This document shows, piece after piece, positions 6,311-11,704 of a DNA stretch of 11,704 nucleotides. The DNA lies in NCBI GenBank assembly GCA_035550315.1, contig DASZPL010000069.1:1-11704 (forward strand), in the 5' to 3' direction. The notes beneath the pieces are model-generated. The model was given only the letters and a program-made list of their open reading frames with translations. It had not been told where the DNA came from and did no database searches. The position numbers were made by a program, and so were the translations under genes. The first letter of the stretch is position 1. Every line of letters starts with the position of its first letter. The DNA is from DASZPL01 sp035550315 (GTDB lineage Bacteria > Actinomycetota > Actinomycetes > JAFAQI01).

Positions 6311-7381
6311 ATGCGCGTCGTCATTGCGCCGGACTCGTTCGGCGAGGCGCTGACGGCTGCCCAGGCGGCGGCCGCGATCGCACGCGGCTGGCTTGAAGCC
6401 GCACCCGATGACGAGGTCGAGCTGGTCCCGCTGTCCGACGGCGGCCCCGGTTTCGCCGCGGCGGTGGCCACCGCAAGCCCGGACTCTCACTGGCTGGGCC
6501 CCGGCCTCGTCCAGATCGGTGCGACGGCGTACGTCGAGAGCGCGGTCGGCTGCGGCCGCGACCGGATCCGCGCCGTCGGCGCAGCCGTCGGCACCGGCTC
6601 GACGTACGACGTCGGGGCGATGGTGCGGGTCACCGCGACCGCCCCCGGCGTCGAGACGGTCGTCGTCGGTCTCGGCGGCTCGGTCACCAACGACGGCGGA
6701 GCCGGGGCCTGGGCGGCATTGGGCGCCGCGCCCGCCGACGGCCTCGGCGCCGGCGGGCTGGGCCTGGCGGGCCTCGACCGACTGACCATGCCGCCTCCCC
6801 TCGGCGTCCGGCTGGTCGCGGCGGCCGACGTCGACAACCCGCTGCTCGGCCCGCACGGCGCGAGCCACAGCTACGGACCGCAGAAGGGTGCGGGCGCGGC
6901 GACGGTCGCGGCGCTGGAAGCCGCCATGACGCACTGGGCCGACCTGGTCGAGGCCGCGACCGGCTTGGCGGGGCTGCGCGACGAGCCCGGCGCGGGCGCG
7001 GCCGGCGGGCTCGGTTTCGGGCTGCTGGCCCTCGGCGCGCAGCGGGTGCCGGGCGTCGACCTGGTCGCCGACGCGCTCGGGTTGGCCGACCGGATTGCCG
7101 CCGCGGATCTCGTGATCACCGGCGAAGGCCGCTACGACGCCACCTCGCTGCGGGGCAAGGCCGTCGCCGGCGTGGCCCAGCGGGCGCTCGTCGCGGCGGT
7201 GCCGTGCATCGTGCTCGCCGGCGACGCCACGGTCGGCCGGCGGCAAGCCGCCGCGCACGGCGTCGACGCGATTCACACGGTCGCGGAGCTATTCGGGTCG
7301 GTCGAGGCGGGAATAGCGGCTGGAGAACCGGGCTTGCACCGATTGGCGCGCGAGACCGCCCGCCAGCGCCGACATGTGTAA
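6311..7381 (+). CDS. Glycerate kinase-family protein (divergent actinobacterial type)
   Basis: A 356-residue member of glycerate kinase family 1 (GlxK/GarK fold). These enzymes phosphorylate glycerate with ATP. Conserved blocks are VIAPDSF (4-10), SDGGPGF (42-48), VVVGLGGSVTNDGGAG (117-132), AADVDNPLLGPHGA (171-184), YGPQKGA (188-194), EPGAGAAGGLGFGLLALG (225-242) and TGEGRYDATSLRGK (270-283). It resembles M. tuberculosis Rv2205c. The classical N-terminal DSxKESL motif reads DSFGEAL, so the usual lysine is glycine, and DGGEGT reads DGGPGF. Rv2205c, as I recall it, shares both changes, so this looks like a subfamily trait and glycerate may not be the substrate. It starts 10 bases after the reductase with no clear ribosome site; transcriptional and translational coupling are likely. 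Confidence 0.85.
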   Translation: MRVVIAPDSFGEALTAAQAAAAIARGWLEAAPDDEVELVPLSDGGPGFAAAVATASPDSHWLGPGLVQIGATAYVESAVGCGRDRIRAVGAAVGTGSTYDVGAMVRVTATAPGVETVVVGLGGSVTNDGGAGAWAALGAAPADGLGAGGLGLAGLDRLTMPPPLGVRLVAAADVDNPLLGPHGASHSYGPQKGAGAATVAALEAAMTHWADLVEAATGLAGLRDEPGAGAAGGLGFGLLALGAQRVPGVDLVADALGLADRIAAADLVITGEGRYDATSLRGKAVAGVAQRALVAAVPCIVLAGDATVGRRQAAAHGVDAIHTVAELFGSVEAGIAAGEPGLHRLARETARQRRHV

Positions 7382-7438
7382 GCATGGAACTTAGGCATCG
7401 AACAGCGACATTCGCGAGATCCGAGGAGCCACAACGCG

Positions 7439-7807
7439 ATGACCGTGCAGGACACGACGCAGACCGACGCCCAACCGGTATCCGACGGCGTCGTACTCAC
7501 CGACACCGCCGCGGGCAAGGTCAAGCACCTGCTCGACCAGGAGGGTCGTGACGATCTCGCGTTGCGGATCGCGGTCCAGCCGGGTGGCTGCTCAGGCCTG
7601 CGTTACCAGTTGTTCTTCGACGAGCGTTCGCTGGACGGCGACACGGTCAAGGACTTCGGCGGCGTCAAGGTCGTGGTCGACCGGATGAGCCTGCCCTACC
7701 TCGGCGGCGCCACGATCGACTTCGTCGACACCATCGAGAAGCAGGGCTTCACGATCGACAACCCTAACGCCACCGGCTCCTGCGCCTGCGGGGATTCCTT
7801 CCACTAG
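7439..7807 (+). CDS. erpA: Iron-sulfur cluster carrier/insertion protein ErpA (A-type, HesB/IscA)
   Basis: This is a 122-residue A-type carrier that passes Fe-S clusters to target enzymes in the cytoplasm. The three cluster cysteines are C51 (VQPGGCSGLRY), C115 and C117 (GSCACGDSFH). The ending CxCGDSF is typical of actinobacterial members such as Rv2204c. Core motifs include LTDTAAGKVKHLL (20-32), GGVKVVVD (74-81) and YLGGATIDFVD (87-97). The first 16 residues are a variable Gln/Thr/Asp leader. ATG 7439 has GAGGAG (7423-7428) 10 bases upstream. A weak -10-like TAGGCA (7392-7397) lies in the 57-base gap after the kinase gene, so erpA may have its own promoter. In many actinomycetes erpA lies near the cta oxidase genes, as here. 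Confidence 0.95.
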   Translation: MTVQDTTQTDAQPVSDGVVLTDTAAGKVKHLLDQEGRDDLALRIAVQPGGCSGLRYQLFFDERSLDGDTVKDFGGVKVVVDRMSLPYLGGATIDFVDTIEKQGFTIDNPNATGSCACGDSFH

Positions 7808-7912
7808 GAATCGCGAGCGCCGAAACGCCGCGGCTGGGATGGCGCGCGCGTCGGTGAGCAGTTCGAGCCAGGTTTCCGGGTCGTCGCGGGCCGGCCGTCG
7901 CGATGCGCTCAT
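7592..7912 (-). CDS. Possible small minus-strand protein or remnant, antisense into erpA
   Basis: Low-confidence call. The frame opens at ATG 7912 and its first ~24 codons look coding, including SRRPARDDPETWLELLTDAR. A TAGCGT -10 box lies exactly 7 bases upstream, the same leaderless layout seen at DUF3043 and ctaC. Only about 35 codons lie outside erpA; the remaining ~70 are the antisense of erpA and read like a shadow. A one-base frame change near the GCGCGCGCG run (about 7842-7850) would end the frame at a TAG (7806-7804) overlapping erpA's stop, giving a convergent protein of about 38 residues. It may therefore be a tiny gene, a decayed gene, or chance. I recognise no family. Confidence 0.25.
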   Translation of the reverse strand: MSASRRPARDDPETWLELLTDARAIPAAAFRRSRFLVEGIPAGAGAGGVRVVDREALLLDGVDEVDRGAAEVGQAHPVDHDLDAAEVLDRVAVQRTLVEEQLVTQA

Positions 7913-7919
7913 GGCTCGG

Positions 7920-7925
7920 ACGCTA
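7920..7925 (-). promoter_or_regulatory. Possible minus-strand -10 box upstream of the small reading frame
   Basis: TAGCGT on the minus strand is followed by 7 bases and then ATG (7912). TTCTCC on the minus strand (7948-7943) lies 17 bases upstream as a poor -35. If real, this promoter diverges from that of adoK and shares the GTAGG-repeat region with it. Confidence 0.3.
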
Positions 7926-7939
7926 AAGGTGACCGGCCA

Positions 7940-7966
7940 GTAGGAGAAGCCCTACCGACCGGTAGG
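7940..7966. repeat. Three GTAGG/CCTAC units at 11-base spacing upstream of adoK
   Basis: GTAGG (7940-7944), CCTAC (7951-7955) and GTAGG (7962-7966) begin exactly 11 bases apart, so they face about the same side of the helix. The last two extend to a CCTACC-GACC-GGTAGG inverted repeat (7951-7966). GACCGG also recurs at 7931 and 7957. The rightmost unit overlaps the adoK -10 box and the leftmost falls at its -35 position. This is a plausible repressor operator; the regulator is unknown. Confidence 0.5.
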
Positions 7967-7968
7967 TT
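7963..7968 (+). promoter_or_regulatory. Predicted -10 box of adoK (leaderless)
   Basis: TAGGTT is followed by six bases and the ATG at 7975, which puts the transcript start at the start codon. No Shine-Dalgarno is present. The -35 position (7940-7945, GTAGGA) is not consensus but coincides with a GTAGG repeat unit. Confidence 0.5.
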
Positions 7969-7974
7969 CGCCGG

Positions 7975-8937
7975 ATGCGCATCGCCGTGAGTGGCTCGAT
8001 CGCCACCGACCACCTCATGACCTTCCCGGGCCGGTTCGCCGAGCAGCTGCTGCCCGACCAGCTCGCCCACCTGTCGGTGTCGTTTCTGGTCGAGGACCTC
8101 GAGGTCCGGCGGGGCGGCGTCGCCGCGAACATTTGCTACGGCATGGCGCAGCTCGGGCTCCGGCCGTTGCTGGTCGGCGCGGTGGGGGAGGACTTCGGCG
8201 AGTACCGCGCCTGGCTGGACGGGCACGGCGTCGACACCTCGGGCGTGCTGGTCTCGAGCAAGCGCCGCACCGGCCGGTTCGTGTGCACGACCGACGCCGA
8301 GCAGAACCAGATCGCGTCGTTCTACCCCGGCGCGATGGCCGAGGCCCGCGACATCGACCTCGGCGCCCTGGAGCGGCCCGACCTGGTCGTGATCAGCCCC
8401 AACGACCCGCAGGCGATGACCGAGCACGCCGCCTGGTGCCGATCCGCCGGCGTCGACTTCGCGGCCGACCCGTCGCAGCAGCTGGCCACGCTCGAGGGCG
8501 ACGCGATCCGGGGCCTGATCGACGGAGCGACGCTGCTGTTCAGCAACGCCTACGAGGCCGCCCTGCTGGAGCGCAAGACCGGCTGGTCGGCCGACGAGGT
8601 GCTGCAACGGGTCGGCACCCGGATCACGACGCATGGCGCCGACGGCGTCGTCATCGAGGCCGCGGGCGCCGCTGCGGTCACGGCCGTGGTCGTGCCGGCA
8701 ACCGAGATCGCCGACCCGACCGGCGTCGGTGACGCCTTCCGCGCCGGCTTCCTGGCGGGCCGCTCCTGGGGGCTGTCGCTGGAGCGGGCCGCGCAGCTCG
8801 GCAGCCTGCTCGCGACCGGCTGCCTGGAGACGCTGGGGCCGCAGGAATACACGCTCGACCGATCGGTCAGCGAGCAACGACTGGCAGCGGCGTACGGCGT
8901 CGACGCGGCGGCCGAGATCCTCGCGGCCTGGACGTGA
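7975..8937 (+). CDS. adoK: PfkB-family kinase, AdoK-type adenosine kinase
   Basis: This is a 320-residue ribokinase/PfkB-fold sugar kinase. It matches, from memory, M. tuberculosis AdoK (Rv2202c), which converts adenosine to AMP in purine salvage. Shared blocks are MRIAVSGSIATDHLMTFPGR (1-20), FAEQLLPDQL (21-30), RRGGVAANI (45-53), ASFYPGAMAEARDI (114-127), DFAADPSQQLA (161-171) and the PfkB signature ADPTGVGDAFRAGF (246-259). In the last, D253 is the expected catalytic base and the GVGD loop forms the anion hole. C-terminal AQLGSLLATGCLETLGPQEY (273-292) is also conserved. Length agrees with AdoK (324). An older reading as a general carbohydrate kinase (CbhK) cannot be excluded without assay. 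It is preceded by a leaderless promoter with a repeat operator and followed 68 bases later by ctaC. Confidence 0.88.
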   Translation: MRIAVSGSIATDHLMTFPGRFAEQLLPDQLAHLSVSFLVEDLEVRRGGVAANICYGMAQLGLRPLLVGAVGEDFGEYRAWLDGHGVDTSGVLVSSKRRTGRFVCTTDAEQNQIASFYPGAMAEARDIDLGALERPDLVVISPNDPQAMTEHAAWCRSAGVDFAADPSQQLATLEGDAIRGLIDGATLLFSNAYEAALLERKTGWSADEVLQRVGTRITTHGADGVVIEAAGAAAVTAVVVPATEIADPTGVGDAFRAGFLAGRSWGLSLERAAQLGSLLATGCLETLGPQEYTLDRSVSEQRLAAAYGVDAAAEILAAWT

Positions 8938-8992
8938 CCCGGCGACCGGCTGACACGCCGCCCCTCGGCGCAGCCGGAACCGAGCGCTGCGT

Positions 8993-8998
8993 TAGGGT
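8993..8998 (+). promoter_or_regulatory. Predicted -10 box of the cta operon (leaderless ctaC)
   Basis: TAGGGT is followed by 7 bases and then GTG 9006, fitting a transcript starting at the start codon. No TTGACA-like -35 is seen at about 8970-8976. The box lies in the 68-base gap after adoK and supports a promoter for the oxidase genes separate from adoK. Confidence 0.5.
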
Positions 8999-9005
8999 TT
9001 CGCCC

Positions 9006-9860
9006 GTGCCGCGTCACACCCCCAGCCGGCTCCGGCGTGTGCTGAAATTCGCCGTCGTACCGGTCGTCATGCTGCTGGCCAGCGGCTGCACCGGCGAGGC
9101 GGCGAAATGGGAGCGCGGCGGCTGGCCGGACCCGGTCACCAAGCAGGGCAAGCAGGTGCTCGGCCTCTGGCAGGGCGGCCTGATCGCGTGCATCGTGGTC
9201 GGCGGACTGGTCATCGGGATGATCCTGGTCTCGGCGATCTGGTTCCGGAAGCGCTCGGACGACCAGCTGCCGCGGCAGGTGCGCTACAACCTGCCGATTG
9301 AGGTGCTCTACACGTTCATCCCGATCATCATCGTGTCGATCTTGTTCTACTTCACCGCGATCGGCGAGGACCGGGAAGACAAGATCACCAAGGGCCCGGC
9401 GCTGAACGTGCAGGTCGTCGGCTTCCAGTGGTCGTGGCAGTTCAACTACCTGCAGGACCAGCTGTCGATCACCGGCCGGCCCGGCGACCCGCCCCAGCTC
9501 GTGCTGCCGGTCGGCGAGAACATCCACTTCTACGAGGTGTCGGCGGACGTCATCCACTCGTTCTGGGTAGTGCCGTTCCTGTTCAAGCGTGACGTGATCC
9601 CGGGCCGGATCAACCAGTTCGAGGTCACGATCACCAAGGCGGGCACGTTCCAAGGGCGGTGCGCGGAATACTGTGGCGCGGAGCACGACCGGATGACGTT
9701 CACGGTGAAGGCATTGCCGCGGGCGCAGTACGACCAGTGGCTGGCGTCGGCGCAGCAAGCCGCCCAAGCCGGCACGAACCCCGAGTACACCGTCTACAGC
9801 GGGCCCACCAGCGGCACGGCGAGCGACCAGCCCGGTAGCACCCTGGGGAGCAACGCATGA
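9006..9860 (+). CDS. ctaC: Cytochrome c oxidase subunit II (CuA lipoprotein)
   Basis: This is the 284-residue subunit II of the aa3-type oxidase; it takes electrons from the cytochrome bcc complex into its CuA centre. A lipoprotein signal with lipobox LASGC (C28) starts the chain. Two membrane helices follow at about 56-80 and 98-118. The cupredoxin domain shows QWSWQF (141-146), then CuA ligands H184, C219, E221 (main-chain), C223, H227 and M230 in GRCAEYCGAEHDRM. A Gln/Ala/Ser/Gly tail ends it. I chose GTG 9006 rather than the in-frame GTG at 8934, which overlaps the adoK stop. The later start places a proper signal peptide at the N-terminus and has a -10 box 7 bases upstream. The stop overlaps the ctaD start (ATGA). 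Confidence 0.93.
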   Translation: MPRHTPSRLRRVLKFAVVPVVMLLASGCTGEAAKWERGGWPDPVTKQGKQVLGLWQGGLIACIVVGGLVIGMILVSAIWFRKRSDDQLPRQVRYNLPIEVLYTFIPIIIVSILFYFTAIGEDREDKITKGPALNVQVVGFQWSWQFNYLQDQLSITGRPGDPPQLVLPVGENIHFYEVSADVIHSFWVVPFLFKRDVIPGRINQFEVTITKAGTFQGRCAEYCGAEHDRMTFTVKALPRAQYDQWLASAQQAAQAGTNPEYTVYSGPTSGTASDQPGSTLGSNA

Positions 9861-11536
9861 CCGTCGTCGAGCCAGTACGCCGCGTCCGGCCGCACCGGGT
9901 GACCGTCGCCCCCGGCAGCCGGGTGGTGCGCTGGATCACCACGACCGATCACAAGGTGATCGGTTACATGTACCTGATCACGTCGTTCGTGTTCTTCCTG
10001 GCCGGCGGCATCATGGCCGAGCTGATGCGCACCGAGCTGGCGCGCCCGGGCCTGCAGCTGATGCACGCGGAGACCTTCGACCAGCTGTTCACGATGCACG
10101 GCACGATCATGTTGCTGTTCTTCGCGACGCCGCTGTTCGTCGGCTTCACGAATGTGGTCATGCCGCTGCAGATCGGCGCGCCCGACGTCGCGTTTCCGCG
10201 GCTGAACATGCTCAGCTACTGGTTCTTCCTGTTCGGCGGCCTGATCACCATGTCCGGCTTCCTCACGCCGGGCGGTGCCGCCGACTTCGGCTGGTTCGCC
10301 TACACCCCGCTGAGCAACGCGACGTACTCGCCCGGCGTCGGTGCCGACCTGTGGATCATGGGCCTAGCCCTGTCCGGGTTCGGCACCATCCTTGGCGGCG
10401 TCAACTTCATTACCACGATCATCTGCCTGCGCGCGCCCGGCATGACCATGTTCCGGATGCCGATCTTCACCTGGAACGTGCTGTTCACCTCGATCCTGGT
10501 GCTGGTCGCGTTCCCGGTGCTGGCCGCCGCGCTGCTCGCGCTGGAGGCTGACCGCAAGTTCGGCGCGCACATCTTCGACGCCTCTAACGGCGGCGCGATC
10601 CTCTGGCAACACCTGTTCTGGTTCTTCGGCCATCCCGAGGTCTACATCGTCGCCTTGCCGTTCTTCGGGATCATCACAGAGGTGATCCCTGTCTTCAGCC
10701 GGAAGCCCGTGTTCGGTTACAAGGGCCTGGTCTTCGCGACGATCTCGATCTCCGGCCTGTCGATCACGGTGTGGGCGCACCACATGTTCGCGACCGGCGC
10801 CGTACTGCTGCCGTTCTTCTCGCTGCTGTCGCTGCTGATCGGTGTACCGACCGGCGTGAAGTTCTTCAACTGGATCGGCACCATGTGGCGCGGTGCGATC
10901 TCGTTCGACACCGCCATGCTGTTCGCGATCGGCTTCCTGATCACGTTCCTGCTGGGTGGCCTGACCGGCATCCTGCTCGCGATGCCGCCGATCGACTTCC
11001 ACGTCAGCGACACCTACTTCGTGGTGGCGCACTTCCACTACGTGCTGTTCGGCACGGTGGTCTTCGCGATGTTCGCCGGGTTCTATTTCTGGTGGCCGAA
11101 GATGACCGGCACGATGCTCAACGAACGGCTCGGCAAGGTGCACTTCTGGACGCTGTTCGTCGGCTTCCACACGACGTTCCTGGTGCAGCACTGGCTCGGC
11201 GTCGAAGGCATGCCGCGGCGCTATCCCGACTACCTCCCGACCGACGGCTTCACGACGCTGAACACGGTCTCGACGATCGGCGCGTACATCCTCGGCCTGT
11301 CGATGCTGCCGTTCTTCTACAACGTCTGGCGGTCGTGGGTCGGGAAGAACGAGCGGGTCGTCGGCGACGATCCGTGGGGTTACGGCAACTCGCTGGAGTG
11401 GGCGACCTCCTGCCCGCCGCCGCGGCACAACTTCACGTCCATCCCGCGGATCCGCTCCGAGCGGCCGGCATTCGACCTGCACTACCCGCACCTGGCAGGC
11501 GCGCGAGAACATCACGCCGCGCCGAACATTACGTGA
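9857..11536 (+). CDS. ctaD: Cytochrome c oxidase subunit I (heme a/a3, CuB)
   Basis: This is the 559-residue catalytic subunit of the aa3 oxidase: it reduces O2 to water and pumps protons. Ligands are visible: heme a H81 (FTMHGTIM) and H394; heme a3 H392 (VAHFHYVLFG); CuB H259 (WFFGHPEVYIV), H308 and H309 (WAHHMF); and the His-linked Tyr at Y263. Proton-path residues of the A1 class are intact: D110 (IGAPDVAFPRLN) for the D channel, E261 in GHPEV, and K334 (PTGVKFFNW) for the K channel. Twelve membrane helices fill about residues 33-495. The C-terminus carries the actinobacterial EWATSCPPPRHNF block (514-526), then HYPHL. ATG overlaps the ctaC stop, with GGGGAG (9845-9850) 6 bases upstream. 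It is slightly shorter than mycobacterial CtaD, with no missing key residue. Confidence 0.98.
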   Translation: MTVVEPVRRVRPHRVTVAPGSRVVRWITTTDHKVIGYMYLITSFVFFLAGGIMAELMRTELARPGLQLMHAETFDQLFTMHGTIMLLFFATPLFVGFTNVVMPLQIGAPDVAFPRLNMLSYWFFLFGGLITMSGFLTPGGAADFGWFAYTPLSNATYSPGVGADLWIMGLALSGFGTILGGVNFITTIICLRAPGMTMFRMPIFTWNVLFTSILVLVAFPVLAAALLALEADRKFGAHIFDASNGGAILWQHLFWFFGHPEVYIVALPFFGIITEVIPVFSRKPVFGYKGLVFATISISGLSITVWAHHMFATGAVLLPFFSLLSLLIGVPTGVKFFNWIGTMWRGAISFDTAMLFAIGFLITFLLGGLTGILLAMPPIDFHVSDTYFVVAHFHYVLFGTVVFAMFAGFYFWWPKMTGTMLNERLGKVHFWTLFVGFHTTFLVQHWLGVEGMPRRYPDYLPTDGFTTLNTVSTIGAYILGLSMLPFFYNVWRSWVGKNERVVGDDPWGYGNSLEWATSCPPPRHNFTSIPRIRSERPAFDLHYPHLAGAREHHAAPNIT

Positions 11537-11545
11537 GGTGACAGC

Positions 11546-11704
11546 GTGAAGGTCGAAGCGTTCCTGTTCGGGTTCATCGCGGTGTTCCTCGCCGGCACCG
11601 ACATCGTCTATTGGTTCACCTCGCACGACCCGACCGGCACGACCGCGCTGGCGCTGGCGGCCGGGCTGGGCACGCTGGTCAGCTTCTACATGTACGTCAC
11701 GGGC
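11546..11704 (+). CDS. ctaF: Cytochrome c oxidase subunit IV, actinobacterial type (3' end beyond window)
   Basis: The first 53 codons are present. They start MKVEAFLFGFIAVFLAGTD, with the first membrane helix at about residues 5-22, then the family's DIVYWFTSHDPTGTTAL, then a second helix AAGLGTLVSFYMY running to the edge. This is the small actinobacterial subunit IV (CtaF) of the bcc-aa3 supercomplex, usually about 130-140 residues, so roughly 60% is missing here. The GTG start lies 9 bases after the ctaD stop, with AGGTG (11536-11540) 5 bases upstream. It is the third gene of the oxidase operon. Confidence 0.92.
   Translation, partial: MKVEAFLFGFIAVFLAGTDIVYWFTSHDPTGTTALALAAGLGTLVSFYMYVTG

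Noticed and set aside
4870..6471. Minus-strand open frame (533 codons) opposite the reductase gene
   Set aside because: It is antisense to a gene with clear Rossmann and family motifs and shows no motif of its own.
7382..7438. GGAAC upstream of erpA as an ECF-sigma -35 element
   Set aside because: No GTT-type -10 partner lies at 16-18 bases, so the single GGAAC is not enough.
8934..9005. GTG at 8934 as an earlier, adoK-overlapping start for ctaC
   Set aside because: It would put 24 extra residues with no signal features in front of a normal lipoprotein signal peptide, and the GTG at 9006 has a well-placed -10 box.
10364..11626. Minus-strand open frame (420 codons) opposite ctaD and ctaF
   Set aside because: It is a Glu/Arg/His/Asp-rich shadow of the membrane-helix codons of ctaD; no domain is recognisable.

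Overview
The window is very GC-rich, and its genes are packed with short gaps or 4-base ATGA overlaps. It carries Actinobacteria-specific families: DUF3043, PspAA/PspAB, an AdoK-type adenosine kinase, and an actinobacterial CtaC/CtaD/CtaF oxidase. Several genes match Mycobacterium tuberculosis proteins closely from memory (Rv2449c, Rv2205c, Rv2204c, Rv2202c, Rv2200c). The source is therefore an actinomycete chromosome. I cannot name the genus. No gene-free stretch exceeds 300 bases, and I see no rRNA, tRNA, CRISPR array, insertion sequence or prophage gene.

Region 1 (1-5037). A DUF3043 membrane protein gene leaves the left edge on the minus strand. A 111-base divergent gap separates it from a plus-strand, probably single-transcript group of six genes: pspA, pspAA, htpX, pspAB, a DedA-family membrane protein, and a cysteine-free secreted protein of unknown function. 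The first four form a recognised actinobacterial Psp-type envelope-stress module: a membrane-remodelling coiled coil, two small PspA-associated proteins and a membrane zinc protease. The last two look like cargo added to that operon. The divergent gap holds three copies of a CTGCCCGC/GCGGGCAG element, two of which form a hairpin at the predicted pspA transcript start.

Region 2 (5059-7807). This holds a Rossmann-fold reductase of the saccharopine dehydrogenase-like/trans-acting enoyl reductase family, a glycerate kinase-family protein with an altered N-terminal active-site motif, and the A-type Fe-S carrier ErpA.

Region 3 (7808-7974). A short intergenic stretch has divergent TANNNT promoter boxes, three GTAGG/CCTAC units spaced exactly 11 bases apart, and a short minus-strand reading frame that may be a small or decayed gene.

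Region 4 (7975-11704). adoK is followed by ctaC, ctaD and the start of ctaF: subunits II, I and IV of the aa3-type cytochrome c oxidase. CuA, CuB, heme and proton-channel residues are all visible.

A recurring feature is a TANNNT -10 box placed 6-7 bases before a start codon (DUF3043, reductase, adoK, ctaC, minus-strand small frame), implying widespread leaderless transcription. It also helps choose the start codons of DUF3043 and ctaC.
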